NCBI RefSeq assembly: GCF_900324465.2
Contig: NC_046619.1
Coordinates: 17,568,637 to 17,632,636, forward strand
Length of the DNA: 64,000 nucleotides
Source: Anabas testudineus
Taxonomy: Eukaryota; Chordata; Actinopteri; Anabantiformes; Anabantidae
Reading direction: 5' to 3'
Shown one piece after another: positions 22,520 through 34,839 of the stretch (position 1 is the stretch's first letter; each line of letters starts with the position of its first letter). The notes under the pieces were generated by a model, which saw nothing but the letters and a program-made list of their open reading frames with translations, was not told the DNA's origin and made no database searches. A program made the position numbers and the translations under genes.

Positions 22520-25440
22520 GAACATTTAGTATATTTAAAAGATGATCAATGCAGCCATTTCTGTGAGTGATACACAGAGACACAGGAGCCATATTAAACA
22601 CTGTGCTAGTCAACCAACTGAGAAGTTCCACAACATCAGTGAGGACACTCCTACTCTTTGTTCAAGTTCCCTTCAGCACGAAGAACAGGGTTTAGGACGT
22701 GGTTGTGGTCACACCTCCATCCTCTATACTCAGAGTGCTGGTGAAAGGCATCAGCAGAACATCGCTTACACAGAGACTTGTTATTGCAAAGGTGATGAAG
22801 AGTTTGTGATCTAACTGGAATGTACTTGTGTACAGTAAAGCAATAAAATGACCAAGGTGATTAATCTATAGAAATCTGGGTTTACTCAATGTACAGTGAA
22901 GCACAGACTCTTGATAACTCGACCAGTTGACAGAAAGAACAAGACACGACTATGATGGGTTCAAAGGTTTATCTTAAGAGATTAAGCTAGGAAAAAGCAG
23001 AAAACAGAAAACAAACAGGAAACAGGAACAAGACCTGTGAGCCGGGTATTCTGGGTAATGAGTGCAGGACCAGGAGTGAGGATTCTGGGAGATGTAGTAC
23101 TGAGAAGTCCAAAACAATGGAGTAAACAATAGGAAGTCAGGAGAAAGGAAATTACAAGTGAGTGTAGAAAACAAGGTCACGGGATTGAGCAGGGGATGCT
23201 AAGAAATGTAGTCCAGGACACCTGAAGATCTTGAATGCAGGTCAGGGGGCTGGTAAATGGGGGACAGAAGTGTAAATGAGAAAAAGGGGAGACAGAGGGG
23301 TCTAGGGCAGGGGTATTGCAAATGAAATCCAAATCAGAGTTCAGGTCCAAAACTAGGTAAAAACCGAACAGAACGAACTACCTCTCCAGGTGGACAGATG
23401 ACTGCCCCATCCCAGGCAGACGGCCCAAAGGTGGCATATGATGAGACAGTACTCACAGTCAAAGAAAGTCCAGCGTCCACAACCCAACAACCAGAGTCAG
23501 GGGGAAGATAGCAAAGGCCAGAATGGTAATCAGATCCACAGTCCACAATCCAAAAGGCTAGTCAGAGACAGGTCAGGGTCGGAGTCCAGGTTTCTGAGCA
23601 GACTTACAAATACAGAGTATGAGATAAAGTCAAAGGCCAGGTTCTGGTCCAGGGTCTGGTTTATGATGCAGACAAGTTGGAAACAATAACTGGAAAGTGG
23701 TTTCTCAGGGATTGTGACATATGTACATGAGGTCAAAGTGACTTTGACCTTTGGCCACCAAAAACTACAACAACACAGAGACATTAAGTTAAACACAAGC
23801 TAAACATGTTGATGTCAAATGTTGCTGCATCTGGTTTTAAACATACTTAAAGTCATGTACAGTTAAATGTACAGATAGGTGCATATATGTGAGAACACGG
23901 AAGTGCTAGTTATTCGCTTGTCCCAGAGTGATCTTCTTGGTAAAAGCAGGAGTCTCAATTGTGATTATTAAGAAATATTTTTTACAGCCTGTGTTGTAAC
24001 GGAAACCAGTTGAAATGAATGGTAAATAAATCAATACAATAAATACATGTATATGAAAATTACTACAACCATGACATAATATGAAGGTTTTATTTATTAT
24101 TTTAAGAATGTAGATGCACATGGTTGTAGTATGTACATAGTTGATTTTCTTTAAATCTTTAAAAACAGGTTAAAATGTTTACTTAAATTACTTTAAACAT
24201 GCACATTAACCTGAAAGTAAAATGGAAACAATCATATCAAAGATAGAATTAAACTGTTGAGCCTCATACAACTCTTCATTACAAATCTTGTCGAAGCCCC
24301 TAGCAATGTCTGTTTCGAGTAAGAAGATGAGGAGATGTCACACAACAACTTTTGTGTCCCAGTCTAGCTTTTTTATGTATTTGTTGATTGTTCTTTTAAC
24401 AGACCTGCAGCAATGTTCAGCATAAGTTTATATTCTATTATGCAGTTTACTGTCCAAACGACTAAATGCTCATGTGTCTCACTTTATGTTTCACATGGCA
24501 GAATAGTGGTGAGAAACCACAGCTAAAGATAACTTCTTTAAAATGGTAAATAAAAACACAGGTTTTACATTTATTATTACTAATTTCTGAACAACAAGAC
24601 ATTACATCACCTGTGCTTTTCCTAGTATGACAAACAAAAGGTCTGTCAAAAGGTCAGGGATCGAATTGTGATCATAGACTAGTTTTTCAAAAAGACAGTT
24701 CACATTAGCAACAAGTTTGACACAAATACATTTTATTTACATGATCAGAAATCACAGCACAAGAGTATACAGTACATCTAATTAGAACAGTTTTATTAAC
24801 ATGTGGCCTCTATATCTAAACATAACATCCACTGTAGTACTGATCTGAAATCAGTGCTCATTTTCTCCATATATATAAAATCTATGAACTCAAGTCAAAC
24901 ACAAAGATTGTATATGTGGTGAGGTTATCCACTCTGTCATACTATTGTGCAATTTGACAATATGGCACAAAATACAGTGGGGTGATACATCTCCAGTCTC
25001 CTCTATAATCTAAGCTGACAAACTTTGTGAAAAATCTAGTAAATTCTATAGCAATAAATGCACAGAATTAAGGGAATTATACTTAATGTGCAAAGCACTC
25101 ACTTTTATTACATGTACAGTAACAAATGAAGTATAACATAACATAATAAAATCTAAAATCTCTGCTCACCTGGGCTTCCTCTGTTTCCTCACTGTAGCTT
25201 GGCTTTCACACAGCTCCCTACCCTGTGTGGTTAGGTTCAGGGCAAGATAGGGTTCAGGGTAAAGTAAGGGGATGCAAGTCTCTGTAGGTATGCAGAACTC
25301 TGCATAACACTGGCATGAGTGTAAACACCAGTCACTGCTGTTTAATTAGACCGCTAATAACAACATATTATAGAACAAACTCTGACTCGTAACAGACATC
25401 AACTACATCTTACAGCACTAACTGCTGCCAAACAGACCTG
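22520..25440. repeat. Recurrent intergenic module, copy 4, duplicate of copy 3
   Basis: Block (a) 22520-22860 and block (d) about 24300-24375. Nearly identical to copy 3, apart from a 44-bp deletion next to 25099 where CACTCAC repeats meet. No gene in 23760-25440. Confidence 0.6.
22895..23745. repeat. Second copy of the unclassified 0.85-kb repeat
   Basis: Matches 11140-11990 at a constant offset of 11,753 bp with only scattered substitutions, so it was carried by the segmental duplication rather than by its own movement. Confidence 0.55.
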
Positions 25441-25448
25441 TTAATTCA

Positions 25449-27224
25449 CTAATCCAATCCAAAAGCCTTCACAGAAGCACGCTGCTTCTCTCTTTTTACA
25501 GCATTTACGTCCTTTATTACACCATTGTCAGTATTAATCACGGTAAAGATGACAGTAGTATAAGCCCATGTGTTCTCTTCTCTCTGAGGAAAAGAGAATA
25601 CAAAGTTAAAAAGGAAAATGAACTTTTGTCAATTCAAACTTTTAATTGCTACCTGTTCTATGTATACTATATGCAAGTATCTTTTTCTATCTCCATTTGT
25701 TCCCTTACCTGCTGACTTTTCTGATTACCACCAAATGTTGCAGCATATGTTTGGAGAGTAAGTGCAGCTGAATTGTAAAAATAGCACATTTTAGGTAAAG
25801 GCTGATTAATTTACATAGAGCAGTTATAGTTGGGAAATTGATTGATGATAAAACTCTGTTACCATTGCGGCTATCACACGTTTTCTTCTTGATGGCATAA
25901 ATCAGGAAGGCAATAATAATTAGACTTATTGCCAAAATAGTGCATAACAGAAGCAGAACTGTACTTGTTGTCTGCACATCCCACATGCTGAGTGCTAAAA
26001 AATAAAACAAAACAGTAAACAAACAAAATGATTAAAATTAATTATTTAGATTTTTTATTACACAAAATTTTATAAATTTAAACAGATCCATAATTAAACA
26101 GACACATATGCAAATTTTAACACAATATAGAAGTTTTCTGTACTTACATTCAGTGTCCAGTTTTGTTCCATTTCCAAATAATATCTGTCCACATGTGGCC
26201 ACAGCACAGTAATAAGTCCCAACATCAGAGGAGCTGACGGTCTTAGAGAAGTGATAAACACAGCTCTGTGAAGAAAGAGGCTCAGGACTCTTTTCACATT
26301 GATAATTACTGTTTCCATGAGAGTAAATGAGACTGGGATGAGATTCATCTGATCCAGCTCTGAACCAGTACACACTGTGATCTGTTGGACATGATTTGCT
26401 GTCAGGGTCAGAGAGAACTGAACACTGGAGAGTCACTGAGTCTTCAGGACGGACTGGATCAGAGATGGGGTCTTGAATAACAGCAGTAACATCTGGTTCT
26501 GGACCTAAAAAATACAAAGATTAACCATAATTGATCTAAAAGAAGCTTGTTCAAATACTAATGGATAGACACTTTTCTGTAAATTGTGGAAATGTGTAAT
26601 TTTATATTTATACTATACATTTGTAATTAAAGTAAACTAATGTGGAAGAAGACAAATTATTTGCTTGCTCTCTTTTACTTACCTTTAATTTTCAGAAATA
26701 TTGCTTTCATAATTTCCATATGAAGGTGCTTTACTTTCATACAGTAGTAAAGTCCAGTATCACTTAGCTCTGTTTTACTGATTTTCAGAATAAAGGTTCC
26801 AGGTTCTTGTTTTGCTGTAATGCGAGTAGTTTCATTACCATCAGTATAATTAAAGGAAAATGTTCCTCCCAGGAATTCAGGCAGGTTTCCAGACATGAGC
26901 CTGATCCAGTACAGTTTAGAAGCAGTATCAGAGCTCTGCCGAGGACATGTGAGTTTGACATTTTCTCCAACACTGACTGTCTTTGTCTCAAAGGTCTGAT
27001 CACCTGTGCATCCTGAAAAATAAAAAACATCAAATTATCAAATCACTGATTATTAAAAAGCATCATGTCTTTTGTATTAGGTTAATATTTAGATTTTTAC
27101 AAAGAAAATCAAGGCCATGACAGTACTTACAAATACTAAATATATATCTGCAGTAATTCTGAATTTTCTGCAAATACTTACGTCCCACACTGAGCATCAG
27201 CAGTACAAAGAACCTGACCAGCAT
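25449..27224 (-). CDS. G4: NITR-like receptor, apparently intact
   Basis: Exons: leader 27182-27224 (MLVRFFVLLMLSVG), V 26683-27012, second Ig 26148-26504, transmembrane 25863-25994, tail 25709-25767 and 25449-25583, about 351 codons in all with no break. The V domain has LTC, LYWIR and GLYYC. The second domain has the six-cysteine pattern and ends FGNGTKLD. The transmembrane exon and both tail exons are almost identical to G2, including the single WAYTTV motif and the short ending KAFGLD, so the gene sits in the same duplicated block as G2. The upstream side has the family promoter, then a dispersed repeat, then a relic of another receptor. An NITR is the best fit; other V-set receptor families would not explain the six-cysteine second domain with a J-like end. 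Confidence 0.85.
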
Positions 27225-27352
27225 TTTATTTATTTATTTTTTTTCTTTTTTGATGAATCACCTGACGACTGAGTTCAATTTGAAGGATATTAGAAGATGA
27301 TTCACCTTAATGTAACTTTATGAAGTGGGAGGGAACAATGTCAGAACAATCT

Positions 27353-27410
27353 GATTGGCCCGTCATGACGTTGGCCTTTAACTGTACTACCACAGTGGAA
27401 ATAATATCAA
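27353..27410 (-). promoter_or_regulatory. G4 proximal promoter: inverted CCAAT and CRE-like site
   Basis: ATTGG at 27354-27358 and TGACGT at 27366-27371, as in G1 and G2. Confidence 0.55.
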
Positions 27411-27514
27411 GCTTCTTTCCAACACGAATATATGAAACAACAGTAACTCGCAAGTGTTTGTTTCATGTTTCATGGTGGGTTTCCATAACTGACACTAAGA
27501 GTAAATGCAACATT

Positions 27515-27720
27515 CACGGGTACCATAATAATAATTGATACTTTATTGATCCCTTTGGGGTAAATTTTTTGTGGACAGACTGCCCCCTTGAGGAGCCAAT
27601 GTTTTGGGGTTCAGTGTCTGGTCCAGGGAATCAGGGGAAATCGGCAATCAAACCACCAACCCTGGGGTTCACAGACAACTGCCCTACTAACTGTACCACT
27701 GTCAATGTCTCCTTTACTTT
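27515..27720. repeat. Same dispersed repeat, copy upstream of G4
   Basis: A shorter and more diverged version; it interrupts the G4 upstream region earlier than in G1 and G2, right after AAGAGTAAATGCAACA, so it may be a separate insertion. Confidence 0.5.
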
Positions 27721-27734
27721 ACTGATGTTATTGT

Positions 27735-27935
27735 TTGGTCCATCGACTTTTTCAGCATCTGTTTCAAGACTAACTGCAGCTGGATTATGAAGAAGGTAAA
27801 GGGTGATTATCTACATAGAGCAGTAATGTCAATTCTTCAGGGTTAGAATGTGTCAAAAATACACAAAACTCTATAAATTCGGAGAGATCCTTAATTAAAC
27901 AGACTTTGCAAATTTTAACACAATATATCAGTAAA
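27735..27935 (-). pseudogene. NITR relic: one tail exon and intron scraps
   Basis: The stretch 27737-27850 matches the first tail exon of G1 and G3 and the intron behind it (the TCAGCATCTGTTTCAAGACT region), and 27866-27930 matches the intron before their transmembrane exon. The transmembrane exon itself and all Ig exons are missing. It sits upstream of G4, where a fifth gene of the minus-strand series would be expected. It has no coding capacity. Confidence 0.65.
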
Positions 27936-28028
27936 CCAGTAAAACTCAAATAAAAAGTTGAAACATTTTTTCCTTGATAATTCCTATGAATGATTTGTCA
28001 AGTGTCTAATTTTAGTATAGTTAAGGTT

Positions 28029-28951
28029 CTCACTTCATGTTTTTAACACTGTCAGAGGACGATGTATCCACCCTTCTCTCTGGATCCGATCCCCTCTAAT
28101 CTTCTTCAGGCTATTGCACCAACACTAATACCAGCCATTACACAGATCATCAACACTTCTCTCACAACAGGCACCTTTCCCACCTCGTTCAAGCAGGCCC
28201 AGATTACTCGACTGTTGAAGAAGCCTTCCCTGGATCCCTCCCTTGTGGAGAACTACAGACCAGACTCTCTTCTTCCATTTCTGGCCAAGACCCTGGAACG
28301 TGCAGCCTCCAATCAACTCTCTGACTTTCTTTCCCGGAACTACCTCCTCGATGTCAATCAGTCTGGCTTCAAGAGTGGTCACTCCACAGAAACAGCACTT
28401 CTGACTGTTGTGGAATCCCTACGCGTGGCAAAGGCTGCAGGTAACTCTTCTGTCCTTATTCTATTAGACCCATCATCCCATCATTCATTCACATGGCTTT
28501 TCTTATCACTGCTATGCAGATGACACACAGCTCTTCCTGTCCTTTTTACCTAATGACTCTACAGTCTCGTCTCGCATCTCTGCCTGTCTCTCTGACATTT
28601 CTGCTTGAATGAGAGAAATACACCTTCAACTTAACATTTCCATGCTGAAGTTATAGTCGTCCCTGGAACACCTTCAACACAACAAAACATCAGCAAGACA
28701 GCCAGAAACCAGCCACCTCACTTTCAATATTTTAAAAACGGCTGAAAACAGAACTCTTCCTCATCTTCCTTTGCACTTAAAAAAAAATAAAAACAACTTT
28801 TCTACTCTTTTGTTCTCACATCTCTTGAAACAGAAACACTTTTCTGATAACACTTTGCTCTGATGTTTTTTCTCCTTGACTTAGATTTGTTTGCTTGCCT
28901 TGTTCCTCGGTTTGGATAAAAGCGTCTGCTAAAGGACTAAATGTAAATGTA
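28029..28951 (+). mobile_element. L2-clade LINE fragment
   Basis: The plus frame 28062-28470 reads as the L2/CR1-type reverse transcriptase (DPIPSNLLQAI; NYRPDSLLPFLAKTLERA; DVNQSGFKSGHSTETALL). After a deletion it resumes at about 28500 with CYADDTQLFL. The end is GGATAAAAGCGTCTGCTAAA plus ATGTAAATGTAAA, the L2 tail. AAGGTT flanks it on both sides (28023-28028, 28952-28957). It is missing the 5' part and the middle. Confidence 0.8.
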
Positions 28952-28959
28952 AAGGTTAG

Positions 28960-31050
28960 AAAAAAAATCATGGTGATGAAAAATTTAACTCCTTCATACT
29001 AAAAGTCTCTTCTCTGAACTACGTAGGCATGTACAAACTACATACCTCACCTAACCTTCATTTGACTTGAGATGTACTCAGGCATAGATAAATACATTCA
29101 CAGTATTATGACTACGAAGGGCATCAAGTCAAGATCAAGTTTTTTTTATCATCCTACATGAATTACACACTACAGTTGCTCCTACATGGCCTCCAAACTT
29201 CAGGTCTTACTATCAACGATGGCTCTCAGAATCATCTCTCTTCCTAGAATCATTGAACTGCATCTCTGTAATATATTGATGAAGACAGTATGTTGGTCTA
29301 CTAGTTGTCTTCAAATCAGAATTAAAAACATCTACAATGTCATTATTACTATACAGTTAAACTGGAATGTTTTGTGTATTTAAAAGATGATCAGTGCAGC
29401 CATTTCCGTGAGTGCTACACAGAGACAGAGGAGCCATATTAGATGCTGTGCTAGTCAACCAACTGAGAAGTTCCACGTCATCAGTGAGATCCCTCCTACT
29501 CTTGGTTTAAGTTACCTCACCAGGAAGAACATGGTTTAGTAAGGGAAGTAGTTGTGAAAGCCATAAGCAGAACATCACTCTCGACTCGTTACTGCAAAAA
29601 GCTGATATAACTAGTGTGAGTGAATAAATTCAAGTGAAACTGGAAGAAAACAAGTAAAATAACCCAGCCGAGGCATGAACCCAAGACTTTGTTGTGAGGC
29701 AGCACAAGATAACTTTCCAAATAGTAATAGAAATGTAGTTTTACTGCAATAAAAAGTAAAAGGCGATCAATAAAAACAACCACTGTTGATGTGTTTAAAT
29801 GGTTCTGGAACAATCTCTCCCACTGTGTACTACTAAGATCAGAAATAGACACAGAACCAACAGGGTTAAATATGAAGAGACATTTATCTGACTGATACAT
29901 TCTGGTTTGTGGCCTTCATTGAGGTAAAAACATTTTTGACCACAAGCTGAAAATAAAATTGTTCTTAATACTAAGCTCTCACACACAAACAGTTTAATGT
30001 ACATAAAGGCGGAAATAGATAAAATAACAACTAAAAGGTGCAGTTTAAACCAAAAGTCCTGCAGTAAATACTTTGATGTACTTTGTGTCCTGTTTTGTAC
30101 ATTCACACACAGACACAAACAAACACACTATTTAACAAATAATGCATGGAAAGCAGTGCATGCATCATTCAGCCATGTTGTGGTTGGGCTTTAAGACAAA
30201 GGTGTGAATACAGATCTTTGTTTGTACTTTTAGACCCAGGAAGCTGTTTTATGTTTTCACAACGATGAGACTCATTTAAAATGAATGGCGAATCAATACA
30301 AATACCTCAAATATAAACTAAAATAACAATGATCTAATATAGAAATACACATGAGCAATGAGATGAGTTAATCTAAAACAATCATTTCAAAGTCCTATAT
30401 AAATCCGCCATTACAGAAACGGTTGAAGTCAGGTCTGTGCTCAGAACAAGGGGCACAGAAGTGGCTCACCACAACTTTTGAGTGTCAGTGTAGCTTCTGC
30501 CTGTGGCTGAGCTTGTTGTTCTCATGAGAGACTTGATGAATTGTTGTGAGACCAGAAAGGCAGAGTCGTTTCTTCATTTATGTGTCTCTGCCTTAATAGT
30601 TTCTTTACAGTGGGAGTAGAAACCAATGTGAAGACCTTTTGTACACATGTGAAAGAAAGTCAAAATGATGTTAAAGTGTAACATTATTAATTGCTGCAGT
30701 GCGTTACAACAACGAGGAATGACACATTATAAAAAAGAAACTGTTGACACTAATTAACTTAATCTGTTAAACCCCCAAAAACTTTATCATACTCTTGACT
30801 TTACAGTTAATATTTAATATAATAAGTAAATTCAGCAATTTAAGGTAAATTTATTTGCACAGCAGAAAGTATTAAAAACATAAGGAAGGAAATACAGTCA
30901 TGCTATTTTTATGCCTTTCAAATTCTACTCGTAGCAATTCATCCTTGTGGTTTTGACCCTGCAGCGGTTTTTCTTGCTTTCTCGTGCAACTGTCCCTCAA
31001 ACTCACAGACCCCACCTACAGTGTAGGTGGCTGTGACTTAGTGTATCTCG
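28960..31050. repeat. Recurrent intergenic module, copy 5, no receptor gene attached
   Basis: Block (a) 29370-29700, (c) 30140-30250, (d) 30425-30570 and a 19-bp palindrome at 31012-31030. Frames such as 29795-30118 on the minus strand are repeated in copy 6 but have no known features and are not called. Confidence 0.6.
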
Positions 31051-31219
31051 AGTCGCCTTTAGTGTTGATATGGATAAACAAGTGAAGGCAACATCATCAC
31101 CTTTTAAGACTACATCTGCAGCCTTTCTGACACGTTTGATCTTTGATTTTTAAAAACAACAATGTTGTACTGTAAAGATGTGCACAGTACAGTTTGTATG
31201 TGTTTAAGAGAGGATGTGT

Positions 31220-31870
31220 ATATAACATTTACATTTAGGTATTTGGCAGACGCTTTTATCCAAAGTGACTTACAGGTGAGGTACAAAACAAGCAAGACCG
31301 AGCCAAAGAGGAGGAACTTTAAAGTGAAGTCCTCTAAGAAGGCTCTTTCAGTTGCATGGGGTATATGTGCAAGATTTCTATTTTTATTGTTTTTAACTGC
31401 AGAAAAAGATTTAAGTGCAGAGAAAGATTCGGAAGAGTTCTTTTTTCAGCAAGTTTTTGAAAATTGAGAGTGAGGCAGCTGAGCGTGCAGAGGTGGGTAG
31501 GTCATCCCCCCAGCGTGGAACCACATAGCTGAAAAGTTTTGCCTGGGATCTTTTGAGGTGAGGTGAGGGAACCACAAGACGTCTTTTGCTTGCAGAGCGC
31601 AGTAGGCAAGAGGTGTTGTAGACCAGGATGAGGAAGTTCAGGTAAGCCAGTGCTGATGTGTTGACTCGTCTTTATGCAGGAAGCCAGTGCTTCCTGTAGC
31701 TGCTCGCATCAGGTTGAAAGCCCTGACCGTGGTGTAACGTGTCCTTTTTGGCTGATCAAAATGAGGCGTGGATTTCAGATCCTCTAGAGGGGTTTGACGG
31801 TGCATGCTGGTAACCTCGTAGGTACGACATTGCAGTACTCAAGCCAAGATATAACCAGAGCCTGCACAAT
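31220..31870 (-). repeat. L2-tail-bearing dispersed repeat
   Basis: Starts with ACATTTACATTTAGG and GGCAGACGCTTTTATCCAAA, the complement of the L2 tail, and continues through GAAAAGTTTTGCCTGGGATC and GGTTTGACGGTGCATGCTGG. The whole resembles a common fish repeat. Partial copies are at 34160-34600 and 40508-40630. Confidence 0.6.
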
Positions 31871-32059
31871 GAGATGGACATGTGGCCAGGAATCAGGGGG
31901 AACCGGCATTTGAACCACCAACCCTGGGCGTCAACGACAACTTCCCTACTAACTGCACCACTGTCGCTATCTCTTTTACTTTACTGATGTGTAAGTTTGG
32001 TCTATAGTTTGGACCATTAAACCAGTAAAACTCAAATAAAAAGCTGAAACACGTTTTGA

Positions 32060-34150
32060 GAGATAACTCTCATGTTGAATAGCGATGATTTCAAATGTCT
32101 AATTTCAGTGTAGTTTAGGTTAGAAAAACAATCATAGTGGTGGAAAATGACCTGCACATGAAACCCGACTAGAGATGTACTCAGGCATAGTAGATGAAAG
32201 AAGGACATCAAGTCAAGATTATGTTTTTTATCATCCTACATGAATTACACACTGCAGTAGCTCCTACATGGCCTCTAAACTTTACCTCTTACTATCTGGC
32301 TCTTATTTCTAGAATCATTTCACTGCATCTCTGTAATATATTAATGAAGACAGTATGTTGGTCTACTAGTTGTCTTCAAATCAGAATTAAAAACATCTAT
32401 AATGTCATTATTACTATACAGTTAAACTGGAAGGTTTCGTGTATTTAGAAGATGATTAATGCAGCCATTTCCGTGAGTGCTACACAGAGACAGAGGGGCC
32501 ATATTAGATGCTGTGCTAGTCAACCAACTGAGAAGTTCCACGTCATCAGTGAGGACCCTCCTACTCTTGGTTTAAGTTACCTCACCAGGAAGAACATGGT
32601 TTAGTAAGGGAAGTAGTTGTAGTCACACCTCCATCCTCTATACTCAGAGTGCTGGTGAAAGCCATCAGCAGAACATCGCTCTCGACTCGTTACTGCAAAA
32701 AGCTGATATAACTAGTGTGAGCGAATAAATTCAAGTGAAACTGGAAGAAAACAAGTAAAATAACCCAGCCGAGGCATGAACCCAAGACTTTGTTGTGAGG
32801 CAGCACAAGATAATTTTCCAAATAGTAATAGAAATGTAGTTATACTGCAATAAAAAGTAAAAAGCGATCAATAAAAAGAACCACTGTTGATGTGTTTAAA
32901 TGGTTCTGGGACAATATCTCCCACTGTGTACTACTAAGATCAGAAATAGACACAGAACCAACAGGGTTAAATATGAAGAGACATTTATCTGACTGATACA
33001 TTCTGGTTTGTGGCCTTCATTGAGGTAAAAATATTTTTGACCACAAGCTGAAAATAAAATTGTTCTTAATACTAAGCTCTCACACACAAACAGTTTAATG
33101 TACATAAAGGCGGAAATAGATAAAATAACAACTAAAAGGAGCAGTTTAAACCAAAAGTCCTGCAGTAAATACTTTGATGTACTTTGTGTCCTGTTTTGTA
33201 CATTCACACACAGACACAAACAAACACACTATTTAACAAATAATGCATGGAAAGCAGTGCATGCATCATTCAGCCATGTTGTGGTTGGGCTTTAAGACAA
33301 AGGTGCGAATACAGATCTTTTTTTGTACTTTTAGACCCAGGAAGCTGTTTTATGTTTTCACAACGATGAGACTCATTTGAAATCAATTTGGCGAATCAAT
33401 ACAAATACCTCAAATATAAACTAAAATAACAATGATCTAATATAGAAATACACATGAACAATGAGATGAGTGAATCTAAATCAATCATTTCAAAGTCCTA
33501 TATAAATCCGCCATTACAGAAACGGTTGAAGTCAGGTCTGTGCTCAGAACAAGGGGCACAGAAGTGGCTCACCACAACTTTTGAGTGTCAGTGTAGCTTC
33601 TGCCTGTGGCTGAGCTTGTTGTTCTCATGAGAGACTTGATGAATTGTTGTGAGACCAGAAAGGCAGAGTCGTTTCTTCATTTGTGTGTCTCTGCCTTAAT
33701 AGTTTCTTTACAGTGGGAGTAGAAACCAATGTGAAGACCTGTTGTACACAGGTGAAAGAAAGTCAAAATCATGTTAAAGTGTAACATTATTAATTGCTGC
33801 AGTGCGTTACAATAATGAGGAATGACACATTATAATAAAGAAACGGTTGAGGCTAACTAAATTAATCTGTTGAACCACCAAAACTTTATCATACTCTTGA
33901 CTTCACAGTTGATATTTAATATAATAAGTAAATTCAGCAATTTAAGTTAAATTTATTTACATAGGAGAAAGCAATAAAACCATAAGGAAGGAAATACAAT
34001 CATGCTATTTTTATGCCTTTTAAATTCCACTCGTAGCAATTCATCCTTGTGGTTTTGACCCTGTAGCGTATTTTCTTGCTTTCTCGTTCAACTGTCCCTT
34101 AAACTCGCAGGCCCCACCTACAGTGTAGGTGGCTGTGACTTAGTGTATCT
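32060..34150. repeat. Recurrent intergenic module, copy 6, tandem duplicate of copy 5
   Basis: Matches copy 5 at an offset of 3,101 bp over most of its length (for example 29997 and 33098). Blocks (a) 32440-32800, (c) 33240-33350, (d) 33527-33690, palindrome 34114-34132. No gene. Confidence 0.65.
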
Positions 34151-34159
34151 CAAGACAAA

Positions 34160-34600
34160 GTTGTTTCAGTTTCATAGGGCAAGATGTGCAAGATATTTAT
34201 TTAATTTTTTTAAGTCCAGAAAAATATTCATAAAAGTTATTTTTTTTTTGCACGTTTTTAAAAGTTGAGAGTGAGGCAGCTGAACGTGCAGAGGTGGGTA
34301 GGTCATCCCCCCAGCGTGGAACCACATAGCTGAAAAGTTTTGCCTGGGATCTTTTGAGGTGAGGTGAGGGAACCACAAGACGTCTTTTGCTTGCAGAGCG
34401 CAGTAGGCAGGAGGTGTTGTAGACCAGGATGAGAGAGTTCAGGTAAGCCAGTGCTGATGTGTTGACTCGTCTTTATGCAGGAAGCCAGTGCTTCCTGTAG
34501 CTGCTCGCATCAGGTTGAAAGCCCTGACCGTGGTGTAACTTGTCCTTTTTGGCTGATCAAAATGAGGCGTGGATTTCGGATCCTCTAGAGGGGCATTTGA
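34160..34600 (-). repeat. L2-tail-related dispersed repeat, second copy
   Basis: Nearly identical to 31480-31790 (AAAGTTTTGCCTGGGATCTT, GCGCAGTAGGCAGGAGGTGT) but lacks the L2 tail end. It was probably copied along with the tandem 3.1-kb unit described for this region. Confidence 0.6.
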
Positions 34601-34626
34601 ACCACCAACCCTGGGCTTTAATGACG

Positions 34627-34737
34627 ACTGCCCTACTAACTGCACCACTATCTCCTTTGCTTTACTGAAGTGATTGTGCAGTTAGTACTGCCCTACTAAC
34701 TGCACCACTATCTCCTTTGCTTTACTGAAGTGATTGT
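34627..34737. repeat. Two-unit 60-bp tandem duplication
   Basis: ACTGCCCTACTAACTGCACC and the following 31 bases occur at 34627-34677 and again at 34687-34737, exactly 60 bp apart. It lies in the tail of the dispersed repeat. Confidence 0.85.
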
Positions 34738-34839
34738 TTGGTCTATAGTTTGGACCATTAAAGCAGTAAAACTCAAATAAAAAGCTGAAACATGTTTTGC
34801 TAGATAACTCTCATGTTGAATAGCGATGATTTCAAATGT

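Noticed and set aside
29795-30118. A 107-codon minus frame with hydrophobic runs, repeated at 32896-33219
   Set aside because: The duplicate is recent, so shared openness is not informative; no leader, domain or splice context supports it.
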